Below are positions 19,982 to 30,237 of a stretch of 64,000 bases of DNA, piece after piece (position 1 is the first letter of the stretch; every line of letters starts with the position of its first letter). The stretch is from NCBI RefSeq assembly GCF_041075285.1, contig NZ_CP163512.1:1364001-1428000 (forward strand), in the 5' to 3' direction. Origin of the DNA: Providencia rettgeri. Lineage in GTDB: Bacteria > Pseudomonadota > Gammaproteobacteria > Enterobacterales > Enterobacteriaceae. The notes beneath the pieces are model-generated. The model was not told where the DNA came from. It searched no databases and worked only from the letters and a program-made list of their open reading frames with translations. Made by a program: the position numbers and the translations under genes.

Positions 19982-20857
19982 ATGTTCTTTTCAAGAAAAT
20001 TAGAGGCGTTTATGGCGGTTGTTGAAAATGGCTCGTTAAGTAAAGCGGCTAGAGTGATGAATCGAACGACGCCTCCTATCGCGAAGTCTATCAAGGACTT
20101 CGAAACCAGCCTAGGTAAACGGCTTTTTAAACGAGAAAAATTTGGAATGACATTAACTAAGGATGGCCAAGAACTTTATAATGATCTTAGAGATCTGTAC
20201 TTGCAGGAGAAGGAAATCACTAAAAAACATTTTTCAGGTTATATTGTCAATGAGGCAAATATTTATTATGACTGGGGGAAAGAAAATCATTTAATTAATC
20301 TTTACCAAGCTGCTCATCAGAATAATGTACAAGTAAACATATTAAGGTTTAATTATGATGAAGTAGATGAAATTGTGGATTATGATGGCAACACGCTAAT
20401 TTTAAGTTCTGAACAAGTGGTGAGTGAACGATTTTCATTACAAAAAGTAATAGAAAATTCACCGCTTGGTATTTATTGTCGCAAAGAACTTTATGAAAAA
20501 TTTCATTATGATCTTGTTGCATTATTACAAGAAAGCACATGGCTTTGTGATCCTGCATTTTATAAAAGCTCACTAATGAGTGAGTTATTAGAAAAAATCG
20601 AAACAGTCGATAATAAAGTGAGTGTGCGGCAAATGGATAATATTGGTTGTTGCCAGAGTTTTATTCAAGATGGTGATTTTATTGGCATTATTGATCACTA
20701 TCCCGAAGAAGAATTAATTGATAAGTCATTAATATATATATCATTGAATAAATTATTGGGACAGAGTGAATGCTATGTCTATAAGTCAAAAGCACATTCA
20801 AGTGTATTAAATCGCTTTATGGGAGTGGTTGATAAACTTGGAATTGAGTGCCTTTAG
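19982..20857 (+). CDS. LysR-type transcriptional regulator, target unknown
   Basis: The 291-residue protein has a typical LysR N-terminal winged helix-turn-helix (residues 3-62: FSRKLEAFMAVVENGSLSKA, then ARVMNRTTPPIAKSIKDFET and LGKRLFKRE). A weakly conserved effector-binding region follows, rich in Asn, Tyr and Ile. I cannot name it. Base composition and codon use are AT-rich compared with neighbouring core genes, and it stands alone: no divergent target gene is present. Its stop codon is 1 bp from the 3' end of the convergent tRNA-Tyr, so there is no room for a terminator. It is probably an acquired or rapidly evolving gene; the role is unknown. Confidence 0.85.
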   Translation: MFFSRKLEAFMAVVENGSLSKAARVMNRTTPPIAKSIKDFETSLGKRLFKREKFGMTLTKDGQELYNDLRDLYLQEKEITKKHFSGYIVNEANIYYDWGKENHLINLYQAAHQNNVQVNILRFNYDEVDEIVDYDGNTLILSSEQVVSERFSLQKVIENSPLGIYCRKELYEKFHYDLVALLQESTWLCDPAFYKSSLMSELLEKIETVDNKVSVRQMDNIGCCQSFIQDGDFIGIIDHYPEEELIDKSLIYISLNKLLGQSECYVYKSKAHSSVLNRFMGVVDKLGIECL

Positions 20858-20858
20858 A

Positions 20859-20943
<85 letters not shown>

Positions 20944-20970
20944 AGATTTTGAGTTGCTGTAATCGTTCAC

Positions 20971-21008
20971 AGCGGGCGGCATCATATCAAATGACGCGCC
21001 GCTGTAAA
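20971..21008 (-). promoter_or_regulatory. tRNA-Tyr promoter with GC discriminator
   Basis: Minus strand: -35 TTTACA (21003-21008), 16-bp spacer, -10 TATGAT (20981-20986), then a GC-rich discriminator GCCGCCCGCT (20971-20980). The sequence strongly resembles the stringently controlled E. coli tyrT promoter, so ppGpp control is expected. Confidence 0.88.
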
Positions 21009-21104
21009 GTATTAATTTTCAATAAAACATTTGTTTGCTGCTTTTTTGTTCTTGATGCTTGTAAAAAAAGCAATTATCACAAACAAAGGGTTGTTTGCAT
21101 GAGT

Positions 21105-21953
21105 TTATAAAATGATTGTGCGGTTGCCATAGACAAATACACGTTGTGCTAAGACCCAATACAGTGCGTGGCTTAAGACATTTTTTTCAACATCACGACC
21201 CGCACGCATCATATCATCCGCAGTAAAAGTGTGGTCAACGTTAATCACGTTTTGGGTAATGATAGGACCTTCGTCTAAATTATCATTTACAAAGTGCGCA
21301 GTGGCACCGATTATCTTCACACCACGCTCATAGGCTTGGTGATAAGGGCGGGCACCAATAAAAGCAGGTAAAAATGAATGATGAATATTAATAATTTGGT
21401 TTGGATAGTGTTGAACAAATTCCGGGGTTAGAACACGCATGTATTTTGCTAATACCACATAATCAGGCTGATACTGGTCAATTTGCGCAGTCATTTTTTC
21501 ATCGTGTTGCTCACGAGTTAAACCTTCATGGCTAATATGATGGAATGGGATACCAAATTGCTCAACTAGGTCTTTCAGCGTGTCGTGGTTACCGATAACG
21601 GCTGCGATTTCAACATCTAACCCGTCGTAAGCACTCTTCATTAGTAAATCGCCCAAGCAATGTGCTTCTTTAGTCACCATGATGACAATTCGGCGGCGGC
21701 CGGACGCATTCAGTTCACGTTTTGAACCAGCGGGTAGTGCATCATCAAGATCAGCAAGGAGAGTTTCATCATTAAAAATTCCCTCAAGCTCCGTTCTCAT
21801 AAAAAAACGACCAGTGTGGTGATCGACAAATTCATTATTTTGCACAATATTGAGTTGGTGCTTGTAACAAATATTGGTGATTTTAGCGATTAATCCTTTC
21901 GCATCAGGGCAAATGGTCCTGAGGATTTTTTTTTGTACAATTTTGTGTTGCAT
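21105..21953 (-). CDS. purU: Formyltetrahydrofolate deformylase
   Basis: Hydrolyses 10-formyl-THF to THF and formate, balancing one-carbon pools and supplying formate to PurT. The 282 residues (E. coli 280) comprise an N-terminal ACT-type regulatory domain (about 8-85, LRTICPDAKGLIAKITNICY) and a C-terminal formyltransferase-fold catalytic domain with IINIHHSFLPAFIGARPYHQ and the catalytic Asp region NDNLDEGPII. It follows tRNA-Tyr on the same strand, upstream of the tRNA promoter, as in E. coli. Confidence 0.96.
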   Translation of the reverse strand: MQHKIVQKKILRTICPDAKGLIAKITNICYKHQLNIVQNNEFVDHHTGRFFMRTELEGIFNDETLLADLDDALPAGSKRELNASGRRRIVIMVTKEAHCLGDLLMKSAYDGLDVEIAAVIGNHDTLKDLVEQFGIPFHHISHEGLTREQHDEKMTAQIDQYQPDYVVLAKYMRVLTPEFVQHYPNQIINIHHSFLPAFIGARPYHQAYERGVKIIGATAHFVNDNLDEGPIITQNVINVDHTFTADDMMRAGRDVEKNVLSHALYWVLAQRVFVYGNRTIIL

Positions 21954-22054
21954 GAAACTGTTTAATCCTTAACTAACAAAGCCTATTTTTAGGCCAATAA
22001 CAGACAGTACAATGAACCCGCGTAGATAGAGCGATGGTGTTTTAACGAAATAGA

Positions 22055-22534
22055 CTAATATTGGTCACAGCATTTTTTATATTTTTTGCCAGAACCACAA
22101 GGACACAAATCGTTTCGCCCAACTTTAGGGCTTATACCATCCAGGTAATACCAACGCGAATTCAAACGAATAAAGCGGGAACGTTCATGAATAAGCTGTT
22201 TATGATCAGCTTTTTCATCAATAAAGCAAGCCGAAAATTCGACATAACCCTCATCAGGATTTTTGGCATAAGAAGAACTAATAACACGAAGCCCTAGCCA
22301 TTGTGTTTGCTCGAAGCTCTTTGTGATTTCTTGTCGCCAGATTTCTGCATTGCAATCAGGGTGCCATGTATCAATTAGATAATTAGCGTCATGTTGGACA
22401 TAAGCGCTATAACGTGAGCGCATTAGCTGTTCTGGGGTTTCTGGTGTGGCTTCATGGCGTAAAAAGGGAGCACAACAATGTTCAAATTGTGCTTTATTAC
22501 CGCAATAGCACTTACTTTCTTCTCGTTGATACAT
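22055..22534 (-). CDS. ychJ: YchJ family SEC-C motif protein
   Basis: Conserved 159-residue protein of unknown function (UPF0225). It has SEC-C type zinc motifs at both ends: C9-x-C...CC near the N-terminus ([17 protein letters not shown]) and [13 protein letters not shown] at the C-terminus. The middle part has an NTF2-like fold in known relatives. SEC-C modules bind zinc and often protein partners; no enzyme activity is established. It lies between purU and rssB, divergent from rssB. E. coli has rssA between ychJ and rssB; it is absent here. Confidence 0.93.
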   Translation of the reverse strand: MYQREESKCYCGNKAQFEHCCAPFLRHEATPETPEQLMRSRYSAYVQHDANYLIDTWHPDCNAEIWRQEITKSFEQTQWLGLRVISSSYAKNPDEGYVEFSACFIDEKADHKQLIHERSRFIRLNSRWYYLDGISPKVGRNDLCPCGSGKKYKKCCDQY

Positions 22535-22659
22535 AATACTCTCGATAAAAATAAGTAGAAGGTTAAAAAATCACTATACTCAAAAGATAGGTTAGAAATA
22601 ATTTTATAATATGAATAATAGTATTGTTAATTAAACAGGGTCATTGCGGTAGGTATCAC

Positions 22660-23670
22660 ATGAAAAATAGAAAAATATTGATAATAGAAGATGAAGTTAC
22701 CTTCTGTACTATCTTGAAAACCTATTTAGAAAGTTTAGAGATAGAGATCTATACCGCAAGCCATGGTCAACAAGCCATTGAGATGCTGACCGTTGAGAAA
22801 ATTAACCCTGATATTATTCTTTGTGATCTTAATATGCCAGTGATGAATGGGGAAGACTTTATGCGTGAATTAGTTGCTAGAAACATAACCACGCCTGTGA
22901 TTGTTATTTCTGCAACGACAGATTTTACCCAACTCGATCGCATGTTTCGCCTTGGCGCTAAGGATGCATTACTTAAACCGATAAAAAATTTAGATGAAGT
23001 CAAAATCACTATTTTGTCTGCGTTATATCCCGAAAAAGATGATATTGCTGCGCAATTGGGTGATGAAATACACCACATGGCCACGCTAATGCAAAGTAAT
23101 ACGCAAGATATGTTAGCGGTTTTAAAGCAATTGCAGCCACCTGTTCATCAAATGATTAATGGTTATCGTATTAACTATCGTCAACTGAACGAAGTGAACC
23201 GATTCGGATTGTTATTAGATTTAGCACCAATTTCAGACAGTCAAATCGGTTTTTACTGTATTGATACAGAACGCTCTCCACAAGAGGGGATTATGGCTGC
23301 ATTTTTGATCCGCGTTGTTTTTAATGATCTACTGAAAAATGCGGTGAGCTATCCAGATAAAAAATTACCCAATATTAATAAAATCATTAATCAAATAAAT
23401 CACTTACTCGAAGATTCAGGCTTTAACGGTCAATTTCCATTACTTCTTGGCTATTTTAATACCGAAAATAAAGCCATTATTATGGCAAGTGCAGGTTTAG
23501 AAGCAGAAGTGACGACAGAAGAATCTCATTTTAAATTGAACAGAAGCATCCCTTTGGGCGCGCTAAAATTTTACCATCCAAACCATTTAGATATCAAAGG
23601 GACGGCTTGGCAGTGTTTAATTCGCAATAATAGCCAGAAAATAAAACTTATGTTTAATCCTGAGAATTAA
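22660..23670 (+). CDS. rssB: RpoS adaptor and response regulator RssB
   Basis: Response regulator that delivers sigma-S (RpoS) to the ClpXP protease. From the ATG at 22660 the protein is 336 residues (E. coli 337); an upstream TTG would add 12 residues without homology. The receiver domain has IEDE acidic residues at 10-12 and the phosphoacceptor D56 in CDLNMPV. The C-terminal half resembles an inactive PP2C-type phosphatase domain. rssA is not present beside it. Confidence 0.94.
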   Translation: MKNRKILIIEDEVTFCTILKTYLESLEIEIYTASHGQQAIEMLTVEKINPDIILCDLNMPVMNGEDFMRELVARNITTPVIVISATTDFTQLDRMFRLGAKDALLKPIKNLDEVKITILSALYPEKDDIAAQLGDEIHHMATLMQSNTQDMLAVLKQLQPPVHQMINGYRINYRQLNEVNRFGLLLDLAPISDSQIGFYCIDTERSPQEGIMAAFLIRVVFNDLLKNAVSYPDKKLPNINKIINQINHLLEDSGFNGQFPLLLGYFNTENKAIIMASAGLEAEVTTEESHFKLNRSIPLGALKFYHPNHLDIKGTAWQCLIRNNSQKIKLMFNPEN

Positions 23671-23834
23671 CACTATCTTAAAAAGCGTCACAGTAACGGA
23701 TTAAATAAAACCAATCAGACTCATCGCTATTTATTCATTAACAATTCCTGATATACTGCTGCGCACTTAAAATGCCTCATTCACATTTTGGATAAATGAG
23801 GTATAGATATGTAGAAAATTTCTGGAGTGATAAA

Positions 23835-24755
23835 ATGACACAACGTAAGGTGCGTAAAGCGGTGATCCCTGTTGCGGGATTAGGAACAAGGATGCTGCCT
23901 GCAACTAAAGCGATCCCTAAAGAGATGCTGCCAATCGTTGATAAACCGTTGATCCAATACGTTGTGAATGAGTGTATTGCTGCGGGTATTAATGAGATAG
24001 TCCTTGTTACACACTCTTCTAAAAATTCAATTGAAAACCATTTTGATACTAGCTTTGAATTAGAGGCTATTTTAGAAGCTCGTGTTAAGCGTCAACTCTT
24101 GGATGAAGTACAATCTATTTGCCCTAGCCATGTTACGATTATGCAAACACGTCAGGGTATTGCAAAAGGGTTGGGGCATGCCATTTTATGTGCTAAGCCA
24201 CTGGTTGGTGAAGAACCCTTTGCTGTAATTTTACCTGACGTAATTTTAGATCGTTACAGTACAGATTTAACTAAATTTAATTTGCGTGAGATGCTTGAAC
24301 ACTTTGAGGAAACAGGAGCCAGCCAAATTCTGGTTGAACCCGTACCACAAGAGGAAGTTTCTAATTATGGTATCGTAGACTGTAATGGCGAAACATTACA
24401 GCCAGGTGATAGCAAAAAAATTATACGTATGGTTGAAAAACCAAAACAAGATGAAGCCCCTTCTAATTTATCTATCGTAGGGCGTTATGTATTATCCGAG
24501 AAAATTTGGGATGCATTAGCCAAAACGGCTCCCGGTGCTGGCGATGAAATCCAATTAACAGATGCTATTGCTTTAATGATGGAAAATAATGAACCCGTTG
24601 AGGCCTACCACTTATGTGGTAAAAGCCATGACTGCGGAAATAAATTAGGTTACATGAAAGCTTTTGTTGAATACGGAATGCAGCACGACACATTAGGCAG
24701 CGATTTTACCCAATGGGTGAAAGAATTAGCAGCAACATTAAATAAATCTAAATAG
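23835..24755 (+). CDS. galU: UTP-glucose-1-phosphate uridylyltransferase
   Basis: Makes UDP-glucose for LPS core, trehalose and galactose metabolism. From the ATG at 23835 (GGAG 7 nt upstream) it is 306 residues, near E. coli's 302. The nucleotidyltransferase signature [20 protein letters not shown] is at 10-29, with LPDVILDRY and the substrate lysine region IVGRYVLS further on. An upstream in-frame start would add 13 unrelated residues. The leader contains a 7-bp inverted repeat CCTCATT/AATGAGG (23775-23801) of unknown role. Confidence 0.97.
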   Translation: MTQRKVRKAVIPVAGLGTRMLPATKAIPKEMLPIVDKPLIQYVVNECIAAGINEIVLVTHSSKNSIENHFDTSFELEAILEARVKRQLLDEVQSICPSHVTIMQTRQGIAKGLGHAILCAKPLVGEEPFAVILPDVILDRYSTDLTKFNLREMLEHFEETGASQILVEPVPQEEVSNYGIVDCNGETLQPGDSKKIIRMVEKPKQDEAPSNLSIVGRYVLSEKIWDALAKTAPGAGDEIQLTDAIALMMENNEPVEAYHLCGKSHDCGNKLGYMKAFVEYGMQHDTLGSDFTQWVKELAATLNKSK

Positions 24756-24777
24756 TTTCAATTCATCAACTTTTATT

Positions 24778-24807
24778 AAAGGCTAACTTTTGGGGTTAGC
24801 CTTTTTT
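24778..24807 (+). terminator. Terminator of galU
   Basis: Stem AAAGGCTAAC / GTTAGCCTTT with a 7-nt loop and T6 tail, 23 bp past galU. Confidence 0.88.
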
Positions 24808-25120
24808 ATGCAGACAAATAGGCAGTATTAATAGGAGCGGCTAAGTGTTAAGTAGTATATATGACACTACAGATGCAACAATCAGGGCATTAGGTTTTTT
24901 GAGACTTACGTATTAAAAATAGGAGCCTGACCTGGCCAATAACCACTTGTCTATACACCTAATTATTTTTAATTAAGATTACATTTCTTTACTATCGGAT
25001 ATTTAAGAGTGTAGTTATTTGAACACTGTAGAATACGCATGTTAAGAAACCACAATGTGTGTTTTATATGGGAGAGGGTATTGTTAGCGAAAGGATAATA
25101 TAAAGTATTATATAGGGCTT
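24808..25120. other. galU-hns intergenic region
   Basis: About 310 bp of AT-rich DNA between the galU and hns terminators (convergent genes). I see no open frame with a ribosome site and no RNA-gene structure; short unexplained spacer. Confidence 0.4.
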
Positions 25121-25152
25121 CAAATAAAAACACCCTTTTAAAAAGGGTGTTT
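25121..25152 (-). terminator. Terminator of hns
   Basis: Twelve-bp stem AAACACCCTTTT / AAAAGGGTGTTT with a single-base loop; on the minus strand it runs into TTTTTATTTG. Confidence 0.88.
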
Positions 25153-25171
25153 AGAATAAGGCTTCAGGCGA

Positions 25172-25579
25172 TTAGATTAAGAAATCGTCTAAAGATTTAC
25201 CTGCATCAATAGCAGCTTTGATTACAGCAGGTGTACGGCCTTGGCCAGTCCACGTTTTAGTTTCGCCGTTCTCATCAACATATTTATATTTAGCAGGGCG
25301 CGCAGCACGTTTAGCGCGTGTGCCTGTCGCTTTACCAGAATCCATTGTTTGCAGAAGGTCATTTAAATCGACACCTTGCTCAAGGATCATTTCACGAACT
25401 TTTTCCAATTTACGGTTACGTTCTTCTAATTCAGCACGAGCTTGGTTTTCTTCACTACGACGTTCTTCAACAACGACCGTTAATTTTTCCAGCATTTCTT
25501 CTAAAGATTCTAAAGTCACTTCGCGAGCTTGAGCACGAAGAGTACGGATGTTATTTAACGCTTTTAATGGTTCGCTCAT
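25172..25579 (-). CDS. hns: Nucleoid-associated silencer H-NS
   Basis: DNA-binding protein that oligomerises on AT-rich DNA and silences acquired genes. Its 135 residues fit the family. The N-terminal coiled-coil dimerisation region (about 1-65) is rich in Glu/Arg/Leu. A basic linker ([15 protein letters not shown], 86-100) follows, then the C-terminal DNA-binding domain with [12 protein letters not shown]; the AT-hook-like QGR is at 113-115. It lies between galU and tdk, as in E. coli. Confidence 0.97.
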   Translation of the reverse strand: MSEPLKALNNIRTLRAQAREVTLESLEEMLEKLTVVVEERRSEENQARAELEERNRKLEKVREMILEQGVDLNDLLQTMDSGKATGTRAKRAARPAKYKYVDENGETKTWTGQGRTPAVIKAAIDAGKSLDDFLI

Positions 25580-26107
25580 TTTCCTGGTCTCAAATTATTT
25601 GTTGGCATGTGTACAGTAATAATAGAATGCTATTTTAAATTCTGCAATAGCTAATTACGCCCCTAGTTTAAAAGTAATCTTTAGCGAATGCAATTTTTTT
25701 ACAGAAGAAATATAAAATTTTCGTAGATATATATCCACTATTATCAATAACTGAACTAATGAAAAAATAGCAATATGGAAAAACTGACTAACTTAATATT
25801 CTGTAAAACGAGTGAAAAATTTTTTTTTTACTTTTACTCAAAATGAACTGATGTTGAGGATTAACTTAAATTTTCTTTTTTTGATGAGATTTTTTGTCGT
25901 AACGTGCTTTAGCAAACTGTTTATCGTTAATACCAAATAGGTTTTTATTGCATATAAGATAATCATTATAAGTATAAAATACAGATATATTTACGTAAAA
26001 AGAGTTAAATTTTCAATAAGTAAAGTAACACAGGGTAGTTATTGTTAATCTAAGGATATGTTTTATGATAAAATTATTTTGAATATAATTTTTGAGGAAA
26101 CAGCTAG
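25580..26107. other. hns-tdk divergent regulatory region
   Basis: 528 bp of strongly AT-rich DNA with several A/T tracts (for example a run of nine T near 25820). No gene seen. This composition suits intrinsically curved DNA and H-NS autoregulation, known for hns in E. coli; no individual site can be fixed by eye. Confidence 0.45.
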
Positions 26108-26737
26108 ATGGCTCAGCTTTATTTTTATTATTCAGCGATGAATGCGGGTAAATCAACGTCTTTGTTACAGTCGTCGTATAACTACAACGAAAGAGGGATG
26201 CGCACGTTGATATTCACAGCAGAAATTGATAATCGCTTTGCTCAGGGGAAGGTCTCTTCGCGTATTGGGCTATCAGCTGAAGCTTTGTTATTCTCGCCAT
26301 CAACGAATATGGCAGAGGTTATTAGACGCGAAAATAGCGAACAAAAAGTACATTGTGTTCTTATTGATGAGTGTCAATTTTTAACGAAACAACAAGTAGA
26401 ACAATTATGCGATATCGTAGATAACTGTGATATTCCTGTTTTATGTTATGGATTGCGCACCGATTTTGCAGGTCAGTTATTTGAGGGGAGCCAATATTTG
26501 CTTGCTTGGGCTGATAAATTGGTTGAACTAAAAACGGTCTGTTACTGTGGTCGTAAGGCGAATAAGGTATTACGTATAGGGAGTGATGGTATCCCCGTTT
26601 ATGAAGGAGCTCAGGTGGATATCGGGGGGAATGAGAAGTACATCTCTGTGTGTCGTAAGCATTATTCAGATGCAATAGAACAAGCTAAATTAATGAATGC
26701 AGGGACTATTCCTAAAAAAGCGATTCACTTCAATTAA
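26108..26737 (+). CDS. tdk: Thymidine kinase
   Basis: Type II thymidine kinase of nucleoside salvage, phosphorylating thymidine to dTMP. The 209 residues (E. coli 205) have the P-loop [13 protein letters not shown] at 9-21, the Walker B/Asp region LIDECQFL near 86-93 with catalytic Glu, and zinc-binding cysteines CYCGRKA and SVCRKHY. It is divergent from hns across a long AT-rich region. No clear terminator follows before adhE. Confidence 0.97.
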   Translation: MAQLYFYYSAMNAGKSTSLLQSSYNYNERGMRTLIFTAEIDNRFAQGKVSSRIGLSAEALLFSPSTNMAEVIRRENSEQKVHCVLIDECQFLTKQQVEQLCDIVDNCDIPVLCYGLRTDFAGQLFEGSQYLLAWADKLVELKTVCYCGRKANKVLRIGSDGIPVYEGAQVDIGGNEKYISVCRKHYSDAIEQAKLMNAGTIPKKAIHFN

Positions 26738-26875
26738 CAGAAAATAATATGGGGAGTGAAAGGAAAACTATTTTAACAATAGGTGTATGCCTACTAATGA
26801 GGGGAACGGCGTTTAAACTATCGAATATACGACGGTATTTATCATTATTTATCATTATTTAGCATATGAAACAAT

Positions 26876-26901
26876 AAAGGCACTGCATTGGCAGTGCCTT
26901 T
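26876..26901. terminator. Terminator between tdk and adhE
   Basis: Perfect 11-bp stem AAAGGCACTGC / GCAGTGCCTTT with tetraloop; the symmetric A/T ends allow use from both convergent genes, chiefly adhE. Confidence 0.85.
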
Positions 26902-26922
26902 ATATTTAATAACCGCTAACAA

Positions 26923-29631
26923 TTACTTTTTAGAAGTATTTTTCGCAGTGGCTTTCTTAGCTGCTGCTTTTTTTTCAACAACTTTCTTTTCAGTTTTTAC
27001 TTCAGCTACAGGTGTACTTGTCTGTTCAACAAAATCACGACCATAATAGGAATCTAGCAATAACTGTTTAATTTCAGAGATTAATGGATAACGTGGGTTA
27101 GCACCAGTACATTGGTCATCAAAGGCATCTTCAGAAAGTTTATCCACGCGAGCCAAGAAATCAGCTTCGGAAACGCCTGTTTCACGGATAGATTTAGGGA
27201 TACCTAAGTCGGCTTTAATTTCATCCAACCACGCTAACAGCTTCTCAATTTTAACCCCTGTACGGTCACCTGCATTTGTCAGCCCTAGATGGTCGGCTAT
27301 TTCAGCATATTGACGGCGTGCATGAGGGCGGTCGTATTGGCTAAATGCGGTTTGTTTTGTTGGATTGTCATTCGCATTGAAACGAATAACGTTACAAATT
27401 AACAAGGCATTCGCTAAGCCATGAGGAATGTGGAACTCAGAGCCCAGTTTATGAGCCATTGAGTGACATACCCCTAAGAAGGCGTTAGCAAAGGCAATAC
27501 CAGCTAAGGTGGCACCATTATGCACACGCTCTCTTGCTACAGGGTTTTTGGCACCTTCATGATAACTTGCAGGTAAATAATCTTTTAGTAAGCTTAATGC
27601 TTTCAATGCTTGACCATCAGTAAATTCGTTGGCCAATACCGACACATAAGCCTCTAATGCGTGCGTGACTGCATCTAAACCACCAAATGCCGTTAACGAT
27701 TTTGGCATGTTCATGACAAGATTGGCATCAACAATTGCCATATTCGGCGTTAACGCATAGTCAGCTAATGGGTATTTTTGCCCGGTTTTATCATCGGTGA
27801 CAACCGCGAATGGGGTGACTTCAGAACCTGTGCCGGATGTAGTAGTGATCGCGACTAATTTGGCTTTTACACCCATTTTCGGGAAACGGTGAATACGTTT
27901 ACGAATATCCATAAAGCGTAATGCGAGTTCTTCAAAATGGGTTTCTGGGTGTTCGTACATGACCCACATGATTTTCGCCGCATCCATAGGGGAACCGCCC
28001 CCTAATGCGATGATGACATCCGGTTGGAAAGCTTGCATTTGTGCTGCACCTTTACGGACAACCGTTAAGGTTGGGTCAGCTTCCACTTCAAAGAAAACAT
28101 CCGTTTCAATATGGTGTTTTTTAAGGACATTAACTACTTCATCCACATAGCCATTATTGAATAAGTAGCCATCGGTGACGATAAATGCACGTTTTGCACC
28201 ATCAGTCGCAATCTCTTCAAGGGCAATAGGTAAACAGCCACGGCGGAAGTAGATTGAGTTTGGAAGTTTATGCCACAACATATTTTCAGCTCTCTTCGCC
28301 ACAGTTTTGGTATTAATCAGATGTTTAGGACCCACGTTTTCAGAGATAGAGTTCCCCCCCCAAGAACCGCAGCCCAGCGTGAGCGATGGTGCTAATTTGA
28401 AGTTGTATAGATCGCCAATACCACCTTGTGAAGCTGGCGTATTGATCAAAATACGTGCCGTCTTCATTTTTTGGCCAAAATAGTTAACACGTGCATGTTC
28501 ATTATCTTGGTCTGTATATAAACATGATGTGTGACCAATACCGCCCATTTCAACGAGTTGCTCAGCTTTGGCTACCGCATCTTCGAAATTTTTACCGCGA
28601 TACATGGCTAACAACGGAGAGAGTTTTTCATGAGCAAATGGTTCTGACTCATCGATCAGCTTGACTTCACCGATCAAAATCTTGGTGGTGGTTGGAACAG
28701 TAATCCCTGCCATTTCCGCAATCTTGTAAGCAGGTTGACCGACGATAGCCGCGTTTAAATTACCATTTTTCAAGATGATATCTTGAACAGCTTTCAACTC
28801 TTTACCTTGCAGTAAATAGCCACCATGGTTTGCGAAGCGCTCACGAACTTGGTTGTAAATTTCATCCACGACAACGACTGATTGCTCTGATGCACAGATA
28901 ACGCCATTATCGAAGGTTTTGGACATTAAAATAGAGGCAACCGCACGTTTAATATCCGCAGTTTCATCGATAACCACTGGCGTATTACCGGCACCGACAC
29001 CAATGGCAGGTTTGCCTGAGCTGTATGCCGCTTTTACCATACCTGGACCACCTGTCGCTAAGATCAGGTTGATATCCGGGTGATGCATTAAAGCATTAGA
29101 GAGTTCAACAGAAGGGGCATCAATCCAACCGATAATATCTTTTGGTGCACCAGCTGCAATAGCGGCGTTGAGAACGATCTCAGCCGCACGATTTGTTGCC
29201 ACTTTTGCGCGGGGGTGTGGCGAGAAAATAATGGCATTTCGGGTTTTTAAACTAATCAGTGATTTAAAGATAGCCGTTGATGTTGGGTTAGTGGTTGGCA
29301 CAATACCACAGATAATGCCAATAGGTTCTGCGATTGTTATAGTACCAAAGGTTGGATCTTCAGATAAAACACCACAGGTCTTTTCATCTTTATAGGCATT
29401 ATAGATATACTCAGAAGCAAAGTGGTTTTTAATCACTTTATCTTCAACAATACCCATTCCAGACTCTTCAACAGCGAGTTTTGCTAGAGGGATACGAGCA
29501 TCAGCGGCAGCGAGGGCAGCAGCACGGAATATTTCATCTACTTTTTCTTGTGAAAAACTAGCGAATTCGCGTTGAGCTTTTTTGACACGAGCAACGAGTT
29601 CATTGAGTTCGGTAACGTTAGTTACGGACAT
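26923..29631 (-). CDS. adhE: Bifunctional acetaldehyde-CoA / alcohol dehydrogenase AdhE
   Basis: Fermentative enzyme reducing acetyl-CoA to acetaldehyde and then ethanol, using two NADH; it forms cytoplasmic spirosomes. At 902 residues it is slightly longer than E. coli AdhE (891). The N-terminal aldehyde dehydrogenase half has the active-site Cys in FDNGVICASEQSV near 246. The C-terminal iron alcohol dehydrogenase half has GGGSPMDAAK and the metal-binding HxxxxxxH region VCHSMAHKLGSEFHIPHG. The extra length is a Lys/Ala-rich C-terminal tail (KKVVEKKAAAKKATAK), also seen in enteric relatives. It is preceded by a long leader. Confidence 0.98.
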   Translation of the reverse strand: MSVTNVTELNELVARVKKAQREFASFSQEKVDEIFRAAALAAADARIPLAKLAVEESGMGIVEDKVIKNHFASEYIYNAYKDEKTCGVLSEDPTFGTITIAEPIGIICGIVPTTNPTSTAIFKSLISLKTRNAIIFSPHPRAKVATNRAAEIVLNAAIAAGAPKDIIGWIDAPSVELSNALMHHPDINLILATGGPGMVKAAYSSGKPAIGVGAGNTPVVIDETADIKRAVASILMSKTFDNGVICASEQSVVVVDEIYNQVRERFANHGGYLLQGKELKAVQDIILKNGNLNAAIVGQPAYKIAEMAGITVPTTTKILIGEVKLIDESEPFAHEKLSPLLAMYRGKNFEDAVAKAEQLVEMGGIGHTSCLYTDQDNEHARVNYFGQKMKTARILINTPASQGGIGDLYNFKLAPSLTLGCGSWGGNSISENVGPKHLINTKTVAKRAENMLWHKLPNSIYFRRGCLPIALEEIATDGAKRAFIVTDGYLFNNGYVDEVVNVLKKHHIETDVFFEVEADPTLTVVRKGAAQMQAFQPDVIIALGGGSPMDAAKIMWVMYEHPETHFEELALRFMDIRKRIHRFPKMGVKAKLVAITTTSGTGSEVTPFAVVTDDKTGQKYPLADYALTPNMAIVDANLVMNMPKSLTAFGGLDAVTHALEAYVSVLANEFTDGQALKALSLLKDYLPASYHEGAKNPVARERVHNGATLAGIAFANAFLGVCHSMAHKLGSEFHIPHGLANALLICNVIRFNANDNPTKQTAFSQYDRPHARRQYAEIADHLGLTNAGDRTGVKIEKLLAWLDEIKADLGIPKSIRETGVSEADFLARVDKLSEDAFDDQCTGANPRYPLISEIKQLLLDSYYGRDFVEQTSTPVAEVKTEKKVVEKKAAAKKATAKNTSKK

Positions 29632-30102
29632 ATAGATTACTCCTGATAAATGTTAAACTTTTTAAGCCAATGAGCAATGTATCCATAAATCGGTTTAAAA
29701 AGACCGCTTAAAAAAGAAAGTATAGATAATATTAATAATAACGTAGCTCATCATCGCCTATTGGCTTAAAAACCTTGTAAAAAGGTGAATTACTGATGAA
29801 TTGTTCATCGTTAACTCGGTCTATCAGTTAAGGATAGATTAACAAAACAGGAATTAAATAAAGTGATCTAAGTCACGAAAATAGCAAGCTGACACCTTTC
29901 AGCACGGCTATTTTTGTACAGTTTGAAAAAGTGTTGGGGCGGTATTAATTAATTTTTGCATAAGTAAGCTAAATACGTCGAAATTGAAAATAAAGATAAC
30001 AAAAAAAGAGGTAAAAAGAGACATTTAAAGAAAATAGTACCTTGCGCAAGGAAATCCGTGATATCGGTGATAAAATTAGATTAGACATCAATTAATCGCT
30101 AG
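29632..30102. other. adhE upstream region
   Basis: 470 bp AT-rich. No gene. adhE in E. coli has a long regulated leader, and this spacing is compatible with that. A perfect 12-bp palindrome CCTTGCGCAAGG lies at 30040-30051. No clean FNR box is visible. Confidence 0.4.
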
Positions 30103-30207
30103 GGGCTGTTTATTTTTGATGGTCAATTTTTATTCGAGTTAAAGCTATTTTTGGATTATTTATTGACTTTTTTAGCGGTCAAAAATAGCCGCAAAGATAA
30201 ACAGCCC
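30103..30207. mobile_element. Putative 105-bp miniature inverted-repeat element
   Basis: Perfect 11-bp terminal inverted repeats GGGCTGTTTAT (30103-30113) and ATAAACAGCCC (30197-30207) enclose an AT-rich core without coding capacity. The left end with flank, CGCTAGGGGCTGTT, also occurs (inverted) beside the palindromic repeat after rluB. No clear target duplication is seen. It lies 30 bp upstream of ychE. Confidence 0.6.
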
Positions 30208-30237
30208 TTGGCAAGAGTTATTTAAGGAAATGAATGG

